Shown: positions 35,570 to 45,233, counted from the first letter of the stretch. The stretch: 64,000 nt of DNA from an uncultured Allosphingosinicella sp. (GCA_934539295.1 CAKTCN010000005.1:1-64000), one strand, 5' to 3'. Numbers and translations: made by a program. The notes: a model not told the origin generated them from the sequence alone.

Positions 35570-36099
35570 AGATCATCGCCGGCCAATGGCGCGGCCGTGC
35601 CCTTGTCGCGCCGAAAGGCCTCGCCACCCGCCCCACCATCGCCCGCACACGTGAGGCGCTCTTCTCCATGCTGCAAAGCCGCCTCGGCAGCTTCGAGGGG
35701 CTGGAGGTCGCCGACCTGTTCGCCGGATCGGGCGCGCTCGGGCTGGAGGCATTGTCGCGCGGTGCGGCGCGTTGCACCTTCTTCGAGACGGACCGCGCGG
35801 CCATAACCGCCATCAAGGCCAATGTGGCCAAACTGGGAGCGGCCGCCGACATCCGTTCGCAGGACGCGACCCGCGCCGCGGGCGGTCCGTTCCACCTCGT
35901 CCTGATGGACCCGCCCTACGGTACAGGTCTGGGGCAGAAGGCGCTGGCCCAGCTCGCGGAGGCGAAGGCCCTCGCCCCCGGTGCATTGGTCAGCATTGAG
36001 ACCGACCGCAGTGAAACCGTGTCCGTGCCGGGCCTCGAAGTCGAGACCGAGCGCAACCACGGCAAGGCGAAGCTCACATTGCTGCGGGCCGCTTCCTGA
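35566..36099 (+). CDS. rsmD: 16S rRNA (guanine(966)-N(2))-methyltransferase
   Basis: Methylates G966 of 16S rRNA. The 177-residue product starts with the family signature MKIIAGQWRGRAL, has RPTIARTREALFSML, the SAM-binding LFAGSGALGLEALSRGA and the catalytic MDPPYGTG. GTG start overlapping the preceding gene. Its last 26 bases overlap the end of the convergent MFS gene. Confidence 0.94.
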   Translation: MKIIAGQWRGRALVAPKGLATRPTIARTREALFSMLQSRLGSFEGLEVADLFAGSGALGLEALSRGAARCTFFETDRAAITAIKANVAKLGAAADIRSQDATRAAGGPFHLVLMDPPYGTGLGQKALAQLAEAKALAPGALVSIETDRSETVSVPGLEVETERNHGKAKLTLLRAAS

Positions 36100-37339
36100 T
36101 CATGAGCAGGGCGACGAGGCTCAGCACCGCCGCCCCGCTCGCATAAAGACCCACCGGCGCCAGCCCACCTTCCGTCGCCAGCGCCTGCGCGATCAGCGGC
36201 GTCAGCCCGCCACCCAGCACGCCCGCCACGTTGAACGTCATCGACGCCCCCGTATAGCGCACCCGCGCCGGAAACAGGCTCGGCAACCACGCGCCCAACG
36301 GCCCATAGACCGTGCCCATCAGAAACAGCGCCAGCGATAGATAGACGAACGCACCAGTCAGCCCGCTCGTCATCATCGGCGCCATCAGGAAGCCCGCGAA
36401 CACCGTCGCCACGCACCCGCCCGCCAGCACCCGTCGCTCGTCATATTGCCGGTCCGCCAGCCACGCGGCGAGATAGATGCCGAGCGCCATGAAGCAGATC
36501 GCGCCGAGCTGCACGCTCAGGAACTGCTGCATGCTATGGCCCAGCGTCTTGGTGCCGTAGCCGAGCGCAAAGGCGGTGGTGATGTAATAAAGCACGAAGC
36601 AGGCGATCGCCCCCAGCGTCCCGAGAATGAATGCGCCGCCATGCTTGCCGACCAGTTCGGCGATCGGGACGCCCGGCGGTGGTCCCTCCTCCAGCGCCTT
36701 CTGGAAGGCCGGCGTCTCGGTGAGCTTCAAGCGGATCCACAGGCCGATGATGACCAGCAGCGCACTGAGGATGAACGGTATCCGCCACCCCCAATCGCGA
36801 AACTCCTCAGCGCTCAGCCACAGGCCGAGCAGCAGGAACAGGCCATTGGCCGCGATGAACCCGACCGGCGCGCCCAATTGCGGGAACATGCCGAACCGCG
36901 CGCGATATCCCGTCGGCGCATTCTCCACTGCCAGCAACGCCGCCCCGCCCCACTCACCGCCAAGGCCGAAGCCTTGCCCGAACCGCAGGATGCACAGCAG
37001 CAAGGGCGCCAGCACGCCTGCGGTCGCATAGGTCGGCAGGAAGCCGATCAGCAGGGTCGACCCGCCCATCAGCAGCAGGCTCGCTACCAAAGTGGACTTC
37101 CGCCCCAGCCGATCCCCGAAATGCCCAAACGCTGCCGCCCCCACCGGCCGAGCCACGAACGCCACCCCGATCGTTGCGAACGACAGCAGCAACGCCGCCG
37201 AAGCGGACGAGGACGGAAAGAACAGCTCCGGAAACACCAAAGCCGCCGCCGTCGCATAGATGTAGAAATCGTAGAATTCGACCGACGTGCCCACCAGGCT
37301 GGCGGTCAAGACGCGCCGGTTCGCGCGGAATGGTGACAT
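36074..37339 (-). CDS. MHS-family (metabolite:proton symporter) MFS transporter
   Basis: A 421-residue, 12-segment symporter: VEFYDFYIYATAAALVFP at the N-terminus, GHFGDRLGRKSTL (the MFS loop 2-3 signature) and RFGQGFGLGGEWGGAALL are hallmarks of the MHS family (shikimate/ProP/KgtP-like). Start ATG at 37339 after GGGGAGAGG. The substrate cannot be read from the sequence. Its 3' end overlaps rsmD. Confidence 0.88.
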   Translation of the reverse strand: MSPFRANRRVLTASLVGTSVEFYDFYIYATAAALVFPELFFPSSSASAALLLSFATIGVAFVARPVGAAAFGHFGDRLGRKSTLVASLLLMGGSTLLIGFLPTYATAGVLAPLLLCILRFGQGFGLGGEWGGAALLAVENAPTGYRARFGMFPQLGAPVGFIAANGLFLLLGLWLSAEEFRDWGWRIPFILSALLVIIGLWIRLKLTETPAFQKALEEGPPPGVPIAELVGKHGGAFILGTLGAIACFVLYYITTAFALGYGTKTLGHSMQQFLSVQLGAICFMALGIYLAAWLADRQYDERRVLAGGCVATVFAGFLMAPMMTSGLTGAFVYLSLALFLMGTVYGPLGAWLPSLFPARVRYTGASMTFNVAGVLGGGLTPLIAQALATEGGLAPVGLYASGAAVLSLVALLMIRKRPAAM

Positions 37340-37409
37340 GCGCCTCTCCCCTTTTGCCTCAGGGGTGACGAACCGGGCGGCCGCGGTCAAGGGCGGCCGC
37401 CCCGGCGCC

Positions 37410-37811
37410 TCAATCCATGCCCGGGTAGGCGGCAAAACGCGGCAACTCCTCCACGCCGTCCATCCACGCCACCCGGTCCTTGACCATGATCTGCGCGCCC
37501 GGCGCATGACCCGCATAATCGTCGAGCGTGCCCGAATGAATGTCGATCAAACCGGGCAGGAACGCCGGGTTGCGGTAGAACAGCCCGGTCCCGCACGTGC
37601 CGCAGAAATCGCGGCTGCCATGCTCGGACGACTGATAGGTGGCGGGCGTACCCGTGATCGTCACGGCCGCTTCCTTGAAGGCGATCCAGCCGACCATCGG
37701 CGCGCCCGACCACACGCGGCAATCGGTGCAATGGCACAGCGCATGATGTTCCGGCTCCGCGTTCACCGAGTAGCTGACTGCCCCGCAGTGACACTTGCCC
37801 GTAATCGCCAT
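37410..37811 (-). CDS. GFA family zinc protein, second copy type
   Basis: A 133-residue GFA-domain protein with MAITGKCHCGAVSYSV, LCHCTDCRVWSG and RDFCGTCGTGL, so the Cys set is complete. It includes the RNPAFLPGLIDIHSGTLDD segment of the larger GFA group. ATG at 37811 follows GAATCGACT, a weak site after a GGGGGAATC stretch. It is divergent from uvrD and about 70 bases from the MFS gene. Confidence 0.8.
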   Translation of the reverse strand: MAITGKCHCGAVSYSVNAEPEHHALCHCTDCRVWSGAPMVGWIAFKEAAVTITGTPATYQSSEHGSRDFCGTCGTGLFYRNPAFLPGLIDIHSGTLDDYAGHAPGAQIMVKDRVAWMDGVEELPRFAAYPGMD

Positions 37812-37914
37812 AGTCGATTCCCCCTTTGTTCCGGCTCCGGAATGCCATGGCACGGCCGCCCGTGCAACCGCTATCGACTTGCCCTCTGCGCCCCCGTTCC
37901 CTACCTGTTCGCCG

Positions 37915-40188
37915 GTGACCCAGCTTCCCCAGACCACCCAAGAGCCCGCCTATATCGCGCACCTCAATCCGCCGCAGCGTGAGGCCGTGCTCACCACCGA
38001 AGGCCCCGTCCTGGTCCTCGCCGGCGCCGGCACCGGCAAGACCGCCGCGCTCACCGCGCGCCTCGCCCACCTCATCGCCACCCGCCGCGCCTGGCCGTCG
38101 GAGATCCTGTCGGTCACCTTCACCAACAAGGCCGCGCGCGAGATGCGCGAGCGGGTGGGCCGCATCATCGGCGACGCGGTCGAGGGCATGCCCTGGCTCG
38201 GCACCTTCCACTCGGTCGCCGCCAAGATGCTGCGCCGCCATGCCGAGCTGGTCGGCCTCCAGTCCAACTTCACCATCCTCGACACGGACGACCAGCTGCG
38301 TGTGCTCAAGCAACTGATCGCCGCGGCCGACATCGACGAGAAGCGCTTCCCGGCGCGCAGCCTCGCCGGCCTGATCGACCGCTGGAAGAATCGCGGCTGG
38401 ACCCCCGACCAGGTCGATGCGGGCGAAAGCGAGGCCTATGCCAATGGCCGCGGCGGCGAGCTCTATGCCGCCTATCAGTCACGCCTGCGCACGCTCAACG
38501 CCTGCGACTTCGGCGACCTGCTGCTCCACATGCTCACCATCCTGCGCACCCACCGCGAGGTGCTGGAGCAGTACCAGCAGCGCTTCAAATATATCATGGT
38601 GGACGAATATCAGGACACCAACCAGGCCCAATATCTCTGGCTCCGCCTGCTCGCGCAGGAGCGCAAGAACATCGCCGTGGTCGGCGACGACGACCAGAGC
38701 ATCTACTCCTGGCGTGGAGCCGAGGTCGCCAACATCCTCAAGTTCGAGAAGGACTTCCCCGGCGCTGCTGTGATCCGCCTCGAACAGAATTACCGCTCCA
38801 CCCCCCACATCCTCGCCGCCGCGTCCGGCGTCATCGCCAACAATGGCGGTCGCCTCGGCAAGACGCTCTGGACCGAGTTCGACGTGGGCGAGAAGGTCCA
38901 GGTGATCGGCGTCTGGGACGGCCCCGAAGAGGCCCGCCGCATCGGCGACGAGATCGAGGCGCTGCAACGCCGCGGCGGCAAGCTCGACGACACCGCCATC
39001 CTCGTCCGCGCCCAGTTCCAGACGCGGGAATTGGAAGACCGCTTCATCGCCATCGGCCTGCCATACCGCATCGTCGGCGGCTTCCGCTTCTACGAGCGCG
39101 CGGAGATCCGCGACGCCATGGCCTACCTGCGCCTGATCGCGCAGCCGTCGGACGACCTCGCCTTCGAACGCATCGTCAACACGCCCAAGCGCGGCCTCGG
39201 CGACAAGGCCGTAGCCCGCATCCACAGCTTCGCCCGCGCGACCAATGCCCCGCTCCTGTCCGCCGCCGCGCAGCTGCTCGACACGGACGAGCTCACCGCC
39301 GCCGCCCGCAACTCATTGGGCCGCTTCGTCGGCGACATCGCTCGTTGGCGCAGCCGCATGGCCGACATGAACCATGCCGAGCTCGCGCGCCTGATGCTGG
39401 AGGAATCCGGCTACACCGTCATGCTCCAGGCCGATCGCTCGGCCGAAAGCGCCGGCCGCCTCGAAAACCTGGCCGAGCTTGCCCGCGCCATGGAGGAATA
39501 TGAAACGCTCGGCGCCTTCCTCGAACATGTCAGCCTGGTCATGGACAATGACGCGGCCGCCGATACCGACAAGGTGACGGTGATGACTATCCACGCCGCC
39601 AAGGGTCTCGAATTCGGCACCGTCTTCCTCGCCGGCTGGGAGGAAGGCGTGTTCCCCTCGCAACGCGCGCTCGACGAAGGCGGCCAAGCGAGCCTCGAGG
39701 AGGAACGCCGTCTCGCTTATGTCGCCATCACAAGGGCGCGGCACAAGTGCTTCATCTTCCATGCCGCCAACCGCCGCATCTACGGCCAGTGGACCAGCTC
39801 CATCCCAAGCCGCTTCGTCACCGAATTGCCGGCCGAGCATATCGACACGGAAACCACCATGAGCGGCGGCGAGTCCCTATGGCGCGCCAACTGGTCCGAA
39901 CGCGCCGACCCCTTCGCCGACGTCGCCCGCGGCACCGGCCGCGGCCCCGGCTGGCAGAGAGCGGCAGGCGGCGGGTTCGAACGCAGCCCGCCCCGCGTGG
40001 TGGAGGCAAGAGCCAGCGCCGTAAGCCTCGGCAACCCCGGCCGCACCGACATCACCCTCGGCCAACGCGTCTTCCACTCAAAATTCGGCTACGGCCTGGT
40101 CGCGGAAATCGAAGGCAACAAGCTGGAGATCGACTTCGAACATGCGGGCCGGAAGCGGGTGCTGGATAGCTTCGTGAGTGTAGGGTGA
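37915..40188 (+). CDS. UvrD/PcrA-type 3'-5' DNA helicase
   Basis: Superfamily 1A helicase for nucleotide excision and mismatch repair and for clearing recombination intermediates. All motifs are present: Q motif (LNPPQREAV), Walker A GAGTGKTA, TFTNKAAREMRERV, DEYQDTNQ, GDDDQSIYSWRGA, QNYRS, TIHAAKGLEF and VAITRAR. The 757-residue length fits PcrA/UvrD. The start is the GTG at 37915, after which family sequence begins; the open frame runs back to 37795. The C-terminal Tudor-like segment (GQRVFHSKFGYGLVAEIEGN) is the RNA-polymerase-binding part of PcrA-type proteins. Confidence 0.94.
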   Translation: MTQLPQTTQEPAYIAHLNPPQREAVLTTEGPVLVLAGAGTGKTAALTARLAHLIATRRAWPSEILSVTFTNKAAREMRERVGRIIGDAVEGMPWLGTFHSVAAKMLRRHAELVGLQSNFTILDTDDQLRVLKQLIAAADIDEKRFPARSLAGLIDRWKNRGWTPDQVDAGESEAYANGRGGELYAAYQSRLRTLNACDFGDLLLHMLTILRTHREVLEQYQQRFKYIMVDEYQDTNQAQYLWLRLLAQERKNIAVVGDDDQSIYSWRGAEVANILKFEKDFPGAAVIRLEQNYRSTPHILAAASGVIANNGGRLGKTLWTEFDVGEKVQVIGVWDGPEEARRIGDEIEALQRRGGKLDDTAILVRAQFQTRELEDRFIAIGLPYRIVGGFRFYERAEIRDAMAYLRLIAQPSDDLAFERIVNTPKRGLGDKAVARIHSFARATNAPLLSAAAQLLDTDELTAAARNSLGRFVGDIARWRSRMADMNHAELARLMLEESGYTVMLQADRSAESAGRLENLAELARAMEEYETLGAFLEHVSLVMDNDAAADTDKVTVMTIHAAKGLEFGTVFLAGWEEGVFPSQRALDEGGQASLEEERRLAYVAITRARHKCFIFHAANRRIYGQWTSSIPSRFVTELPAEHIDTETTMSGGESLWRANWSERADPFADVARGTGRGPGWQRAAGGGFERSPPRVVEARASAVSLGNPGRTDITLGQRVFHSKFGYGLVAEIEGNKLEIDFEHAGRKRVLDSFVSVG

Positions 40189-40234
40189 AAATCTGAAAGA
40201 CTTAGCTGCCTCTTGATCGGCCTATTCAAACCAC

Positions 40235-40858
40235 TCAGATAAATCGGGGCTCGTCCAAGAACTGATTGACCAATCCTCGCTGCGTCGCATAATTTCGCAG
40301 ACGCTCTCCAAGTTGATCGGGGTCGTCGTAGAACTGCTTGTCGAGATGCTCCAATCGAGATGTCTGTCGGTACCGCTTCAAAACCTCTGATAATCGCCGA
40401 GTTCTTGACGACATGATCTTACAGCGCTCCATGCGATCGCTTGAAGGCTCGCGCTCTCCGAAAATTATCTCGGCGGCCTCGACAACAATATCAAGAGATC
40501 TTAGAGCTCCAATCTCTCTCAAAGCATCAACTGAGATTTGGTAATAATTACCCGAACTATTTGAGAAGAACTGATCAAATCCCCCATTGTACACCTCACC
40601 TTCTAACAGACACGCACAGAAATACACTCTCTCATCGCTGGAAAAATGCTCTAATTGCGTGTCAATCGAACTCCTCTTAACTAAAGACCGCCAAAGCTCA
40701 CGGAATGGGTCATAGATTTTCAGATTTTCATAGTAGGCCCTCGACGCATCCATGCTCTTTCTAATGCCTTGTTTGCAGGCCATGCAGATCCCGCCAGTGC
40801 GTTCGGCGGTGGCGGGCAGGATCAATGCGCCACAATCATCGCAGGGAATCTTTGTCAT
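40235..40858 (-). CDS. DMP19/DUF4375-like protein with N-terminal zinc ribbon
   Basis: A 207-residue protein: a short CDDCG...CMAC zinc-ribbon motif at the start, then a helical domain with VYNGGFDQFFSNSSGN, the signature of the DMP19 (DUF4375) family, whose E. coli-type members occur in immunity or DNA-mimic contexts. Base composition is clearly lower in G+C than neighbours: in two 60-base lines I counted 37% and 45%, so it was probably acquired. No partner gene is seen. Function unproven. Confidence 0.75.
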   Translation of the reverse strand: MTKIPCDDCGALILPATAERTGGICMACKQGIRKSMDASRAYYENLKIYDPFRELWRSLVKRSSIDTQLEHFSSDERVYFCACLLEGEVYNGGFDQFFSNSSGNYYQISVDALREIGALRSLDIVVEAAEIIFGEREPSSDRMERCKIMSSRTRRLSEVLKRYRQTSRLEHLDKQFYDDPDQLGERLRNYATQRGLVNQFLDEPRFI

Positions 40859-40947
40859 CCTTTATGTCTGACGAGAATCGTGTGATTTCGCAATTTTTCC
40901 GCCGCAATCCATGCGGCCGGGGACGCCGTCGGAGGCGGACCGAGCCC

Positions 40948-41233
40948 TTAAGGCGCCTCCACCACAATCTCATCCTCCCGCGCTCGTGCGCCGGCAAGCT
41001 CATGCGTCGCCTGCATCCGCATCAACGTATCGGCCCTAGTACGCCTTTTTGAACCGGATCGCCACTTCCGCCGACACGCCCGCATTGCAGTTAAGCAGAT
41101 TGCTCGCCGCCTGACGCGTGACGTGCTGCCGCTCGGCCAGCGCAGTGACGCTAAGGGCCGCCGGCTCGATGATCTCGGCGCGCAGCCATGCACCGGGATG
41201 CACTGCGAAGTTGGAATGAAGCTTCATCGCCAT
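40948..41233 (-). pseudogene. higA: HigA-family antitoxin gene with a frameshift
   Basis: The start MAMKLHSNFAVHPGAW and the helix-turn-helix (LSVTALAERQHVTRQAASNLLNCNAG) are those of HigA antitoxins, but this frame stops at 41036 after AIRFKKAY. The C-terminal half (ADTLMRMQATHELAGARARE, ending EDEIVVEAP) continues in the next frame, as expected for an intact protein of about 95 residues. One indel would restore it. No HigB toxin gene is next to it; a palindromic repeat is upstream. It could still make a short HTH protein. Confidence 0.8.
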
Positions 41234-41247
41234 CAGTGATAATCCTC

Positions 41248-41287
41248 CATCACCGTCGCCCCGGACTTGATCCGGGGTGACGGTGAT
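41248..41287. repeat. Palindromic repeat (CCGGACTTGATCCGGGG type)
   Basis: CATCACCGTCGCCCCGGA against TCCGGGGTGACGGTGATG with one G-T mismatch and a 4-base loop. It occupies the divergent promoter region between the higA remnant and the HTH gene. Confidence 0.8.
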
Positions 41288-41342
41288 GGGAAACAAGCGA
41301 AACCGTTTTCCTACACACCCCACCTCCCGCATAAGCTGGTGG

Positions 41343-41786
41343 ATGACCGACTCAGCCGACCGCCTCGCCTTCGATCCCGTCATCTCGGCGCGCGACCGCC
41401 ACGACGGCTGGACGCCCGAGCGGCAGCGCGGCTTCATCGAGGCCCTTGCCACCATCGGCGTCGTCTCGGCCGCGGCGAAGTCGGTGGGGATCAGCCCAAA
41501 ATCGGCTTATGCCCTCCTCAAGCGCGCGGGCGCGGACAGCAGTTTCGCGGCGGCCTGGGCGCTGGCGCAGCGCGAAGGTCGCAGCCGGGCGCTCGACACG
41601 GCGATCGCCCGCACCTTCGACGGCATCGCCACGCCCATTTTCTATCGTGGCAAGCAGGTGGGCGAGCGGCGGCGCTATAATGATGGCCTGCTCATCGCCG
41701 CCTTGCGCTATGCCTCGCCCGACGCCCTGAAGCCCGTAGGTAAACGCACCCCGCCGCCCGCCGACGTTTCGCGCGAAAGCACGTGA
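41343..41786 (+). CDS. Helix-turn-helix hypothetical protein
   Basis: A 147-residue protein with RDRHDGWTPERQRGFIEALA and a predicted helix-turn-helix, VVSAAAKSVGISPKSAYALL (about 39-58). The helical second part FDGIATPIFYRGKQVGERRRYND resembles terminase-small-subunit-like or putative regulator proteins found in sphingomonads. No effector domain. ATG at 41343 behind AGCTGGTGG. Function unknown; a DNA-binding role is an inference from the helix-turn-helix. Confidence 0.65.
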   Translation: MTDSADRLAFDPVISARDRHDGWTPERQRGFIEALATIGVVSAAAKSVGISPKSAYALLKRAGADSSFAAAWALAQREGRSRALDTAIARTFDGIATPIFYRGKQVGERRRYNDGLLIAALRYASPDALKPVGKRTPPPADVSREST

Positions 41787-41920
41787 CCTTCGTTACCTTT
41801 GCCTTGCCTCACACTCCCATGAACGCCCGCTGCGCAAGATGCTGCTCCCCTCACCGCCTGTGCTGGCATAATCCACCTTTACGCCGCCGCCCCGTTGAAG
41901 CCTTCGCAAGGGTGGCTTAG

Positions 41921-43273
41921 GTGGCCCTGATGGCGCCCGCCGAACCCTCGCACCCCTTCCGCATACGCGACTATCGGCTGTTCTGGTTCGCGCGGCTGGC
42001 GAGCACCATTGCCAACACCATGCTGGTCGTGGTGATTGGCATCCACGTCTACGACATTGCGCGCCAGACGATGAGCATCGAGGCGGCGAGCTTCTGGCTC
42101 GGCATGATCGGCTTGGCGCAGTTCCTGCCCTTGTTCCTGCTCACCCTCGTCGCCGGCTATGTCGCCGACCGGATGGACCGGCGCTGGATCGTGCGCGTCA
42201 TGCTGGCGATGGAGGTGGTCTGCGCCGGCGCGCTCGCGGCGCTGGAGTGGTGGGAGGCGATGAGCCTGGTGCCGCTCTTCTTCGTCGCGGTGCTGCTCGG
42301 CATCGGCCGTGCTTTCTCCGGCCCGGCCCTCTCCTCCTTCGCGCCCAACCTGGTGCCGGCACGCCTGCTGCCTAACGCCATCGCGCTCAACTCCACCGCC
42401 TTCACGCTCGGCGCCGTCGTCGGCCCGGTGATCGGCGGCTTCGCTTATGCCTATGGCGCCTCGCTCCCCTACGAAGCGTCCTCGGTCCTGTTCGCCGTCA
42501 GCCTCGGCGCCATGATGCTGATCCGCCCGATCCCGCGCGGCAATGCCGGCAGTTCGAACCCATTGAAGGCCGTGATCGAGGGCCTGGCCTATGTGCGCGA
42601 CAACAAGATCGTGCTGGGCGCCATCACATTGGACCTGTTCGCCGTGCTGCTCGGCGGCGCCACTGCGATGCTGCCCGTCTACGCCCGCGACATCCTGCAC
42701 GTCGGCTCCGAAGGTCTTGGCCAGCTTCGCGCCGCGCCAGCGGTCGGCGCCGCGCTCACCGCCATCTGGCTGTCCTGGCGCCCGCTGCAGGACCGCGTCG
42801 GCGTCAAGATGTTCGCCTGCGTGGCCATCTTCGGCATCGCCACCATGGTGTTCGGCGAAAGCCGCGTCATGTGGCTCTCGCTCGCCAGCCTGTTCGTGCT
42901 AGGCGCGGCCGACATGATTAGCGTCAACGTGCGCTCGTCGCTTATCCAGCTGCACACGCCCGATGCGATGCGCGGCCGCGTCTCGGCCGTGTCCGGCCTG
43001 TTCATCTCCGCCTCCAACGAGCTTGGCGAGTTCCGTGCGGGACTGTCGGGCTCCGCCTTCGGCCCCGTGGCCGCGGTGACGGGCGGCGGCGCATTGGCGG
43101 TGCTCGTCACCGGCCTGTGCGCCTGGGCCTTTCCCACCCTGCGCAGGGCGGATCGGTTCCTCGCGCCGGAGCCTCAGATCCTCGCCGAGGCTTCCGGCAA
43201 GTCTGTCCCTGAAGTAGAAGCGCCGGCCATGGTCGCAGGCGCCAACCCCAAAGCCGAGAAAGGACTCCCATGA
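41921..43273 (+). CDS. MFS exporter (EntS-like MFS_3 family)
   Basis: A 450-residue, 12-segment major facilitator protein related to EntS-type exporters: [20 protein letters not shown] start, [15 protein letters not shown] loop and the [27 protein letters not shown] middle are typical. Start GTG at 41921 (AGGGTGG upstream) or ATG at 41930. Its stop overlaps the cysK ATG (ATGA), so they are cotranscribed and coupled. Cargo unknown; the linkage to cysteine synthesis makes a thiol or amino acid derivative conceivable. Confidence 0.83.
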   Translation: MALMAPAEPSHPFRIRDYRLFWFARLASTIANTMLVVVIGIHVYDIARQTMSIEAASFWLGMIGLAQFLPLFLLTLVAGYVADRMDRRWIVRVMLAMEVVCAGALAALEWWEAMSLVPLFFVAVLLGIGRAFSGPALSSFAPNLVPARLLPNAIALNSTAFTLGAVVGPVIGGFAYAYGASLPYEASSVLFAVSLGAMMLIRPIPRGNAGSSNPLKAVIEGLAYVRDNKIVLGAITLDLFAVLLGGATAMLPVYARDILHVGSEGLGQLRAAPAVGAALTAIWLSWRPLQDRVGVKMFACVAIFGIATMVFGESRVMWLSLASLFVLGAADMISVNVRSSLIQLHTPDAMRGRVSAVSGLFISASNELGEFRAGLSGSAFGPVAAVTGGGALAVLVTGLCAWAFPTLRRADRFLAPEPQILAEASGKSVPEVEAPAMVAGANPKAEKGLP

Positions 43274-44190
43274 AGTTCGCCAATATTCTCGAGACGATCG
43301 GCAACACGCCGCATGTCCGCGTCAACCGCCTGTTCGGCGATGCCGAAGTGTGGGTGAAATCCGAGCGCGCCAATCCCGGCGGATCGGTCAAGGACCGCAT
43401 CGCGCTCGCCATGGTCGAGGGTGCCGAACGCTCCGGCACGCTGAAGCCCGGCGGCACCATCATCGAGCCGACCAGCGGCAATACCGGCATCGGCCTGGCG
43501 CTCGTCGCCGCGGTCAAGGGCTACAAGCTGATCCTCGTCATGCCCGAAAGCATGAGCCTGGAGCGGCGCCGCCTGATGCTGGCTTATGGCGCGACCTTCG
43601 ACCTTACCCCGCGTGAGAAGGGCATGAAGGGCGCGATCGAGCGCGCGCAGGAACTCGCCGCCCAGACCGAAGGCGCATGGATCCCGCAGCAGTTCGAGAA
43701 CCCGGCCAATATCGAAGTCCACGTCCGCACCACCGCGCAGGAGATCCTGAACGATTTCGGCGACAATCCGATCGACGTGCTGGTCACCGGCGTCGGCACC
43801 GGCGGCCACATCACCGGCTGCGCCCAGGTACTGAAGAAGGCGTGGCCGAACCTGCAGGTCTTCGCGGTCGAGCCGACCCTGTCGCCCGTCATCTCGGGCG
43901 GCTCGCCTGCCCCGCACCCGATCCAGGGCATCGGAGCCGGCTTCGTGCCGAAGAACCTGCACACCGATCTGCTCGACGGCGTGATCCAGGTCGACCCCGC
44001 CGACGCCAAGGAATATGCCCGCCGCTCCGCGCGCGAGGAAGGCATATTGGTCGGTATCAGCTCCGGCGCCACGCTGGCCGCCATCGCGCAGAAGCTGGCT
44101 GAAGTGGGCACCGACAAGCGCATCCTCGGCTTCAACTACGACACCGGCGAGCGTTACCTGTCAGTCCCGGACTTCCTGCCGGAGGCGTGA
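43270..44190 (+). CDS. cysK: Cysteine synthase A (O-acetylserine sulfhydrylase)
   Basis: Makes cysteine from O-acetylserine and sulfide with pyridoxal phosphate. The 306-residue protein has the PLP Lys at about 41 in [11 protein letters not shown], the substrate loop [11 protein letters not shown], and the PLP-phosphate-binding [13 protein letters not shown] overlaps the MFS stop. A repeat and exonuclease III follow. Confidence 0.95.
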   Translation: MKFANILETIGNTPHVRVNRLFGDAEVWVKSERANPGGSVKDRIALAMVEGAERSGTLKPGGTIIEPTSGNTGIGLALVAAVKGYKLILVMPESMSLERRRLMLAYGATFDLTPREKGMKGAIERAQELAAQTEGAWIPQQFENPANIEVHVRTTAQEILNDFGDNPIDVLVTGVGTGGHITGCAQVLKKAWPNLQVFAVEPTLSPVISGGSPAPHPIQGIGAGFVPKNLHTDLLDGVIQVDPADAKEYARRSAREEGILVGISSGATLAAIAQKLAEVGTDKRILGFNYDTGERYLSVPDFLPEA

Positions 44191-44196
44191 GCCGAA

Positions 44197-44350
44197 AGCC
44201 CCTCTCCCCTTGCGGGAGAGGGAGGAGCCCGCTCGCAACGCGAGCGGGAGGGTGAGGGGATTGGCGTTCGCGTTCAATCCTCTCACCTCATCCCCTCACC
44301 CTGCCGCCGCTTCGCGCCGGCTGTCCCTCTCCCGCAAGGGGAGAGGGGTT
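44197..44350. repeat. Composite palindromic repeat (CTCCCCTTGCGGGAGAGGG type)
   Basis: Opens with CCCCTCTCCCCTTGCGGGAG and an inner hairpin CCCGCTCGCAACGCGAGCGGG, ends with GCCGCTTCGCGCCGGC and CCTCTCCCGCAAGGGGAGAG; about 154 bases with the two outer arms complementary. Closest to 49105-49254 and 27641-27763. Confidence 0.85.
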
Positions 44351-44365
44351 AACAGGAGGCAGTCG

Positions 44366-45139
44366 GTGAAAATCGCGACCTTCAACGTCAACGGCATCAA
44401 CGGCCGCCTCCCCCGCCTCCTCGAATGGCTGGAGAAGGAGGCACCCGACGTCGCCTGCCTCCAAGAACTGAAGGCGCCCGACGACAAATTCCCCGCCGCG
44501 GCGATCGAGAAGGCCGGCTACGGCGCCATATGGCAGGGCCAACCCCGCTGGAACGGCGTCGCCCTCCTCGCCAAGGGGTGCCAGCCGATCGAAACCCGCC
44601 GCGGCCTGCCGGACGATCCCGACCCGAGCCAGAGCCGCTACATCGAGGCGGCGGTCAACGGTGTCCTGATCGGCGGCATGTACGCCCCCAACGGCAATCC
44701 CGTCACCGGCCCCAAGTTCGACTACAAGCTAGCCTGGCTCTCCGCCCTCGCGAATCATGCCAAAGATCTGCTCGCAACCGGCGCACCGGTGGTCCTGTGC
44801 GGCGACTATAATGTCATCCCGACCGACCTCGACGTCTACAAGCCCGAACGCTGGCAGGACGACGCCCTGTTCCAACCCGAAGCCAGAGCCGCCTACGCCG
44901 ACATCGTCGCCCAGGGCTGGACCGACGCCCTGCGCGACCTCCACCCGGACGAACGCCTCTACACCTTCTGGGACTATTGGCGGAACGCGTATCAGCGCAA
45001 CGCCGGCATCCGCATCGACCACCTGCTCCTCAGCCCCGCCGCGGCGGCGCGGCTGGAGGATGCGGGAGTGGACCGGTGGGTGCGCGGCCAGGAAGGCGCA
45101 AGCGATCACGCGCCGACCTGGGTCACGCTGAAACCCTGA
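44366..45139 (+). CDS. xth: Exodeoxyribonuclease III
   Basis: AP endonuclease and 3'-5' exonuclease of base excision repair. The 257-residue EEP enzyme shows VKIATFNVNGIN, CLQELKAPDDK with metal-binding Glu, GGMYAPNGNPV, LCGDYNVIPTDLDVY with catalytic Asp and Asn, and GASDHAPTWV with catalytic His. GTG at 44366 after CAGGAGGC. The large frame extending upstream passes through the repeat and cysK end and is not used. Confidence 0.94.
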   Translation: MKIATFNVNGINGRLPRLLEWLEKEAPDVACLQELKAPDDKFPAAAIEKAGYGAIWQGQPRWNGVALLAKGCQPIETRRGLPDDPDPSQSRYIEAAVNGVLIGGMYAPNGNPVTGPKFDYKLAWLSALANHAKDLLATGAPVVLCGDYNVIPTDLDVYKPERWQDDALFQPEARAAYADIVAQGWTDALRDLHPDERLYTFWDYWRNAYQRNAGIRIDHLLLSPAAAARLEDAGVDRWVRGQEGASDHAPTWVTLKP

Positions 45140-45140
45140 C

Positions 45141-45225
45141 CGTCACCCCCGCGAAAGCGGGGGTCCAGCTTACTTCCGTTCAGACGCTCGAAGAAGCTGG
45201 ATTCCCGCTTTCGCGGGAATGACGG
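45141..45225. repeat. Palindromic repeat (CGTCATTCCCGCGAAAGCGGGAA type)
   Basis: Left arm CGTCACCCCCGCGAAAGCGG plus GGGTCCAGCTT, right arm AAGCTGGATTCCCGCTTTCG plus CGGGAATGACG, loop of about 18 bases. A second copy is at 47452-47534; the two flank the S46 peptidase gene. Confidence 0.85.
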
Positions 45226-45233
45226 GAGGTGGC

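Noticed and set aside
45141..45225. CRISPR-like repetition at the GTCATTCCCGCGAAAG elements
   Set aside because: Only isolated palindromes, not equally spaced direct repeats with spacers, and no cas genes.
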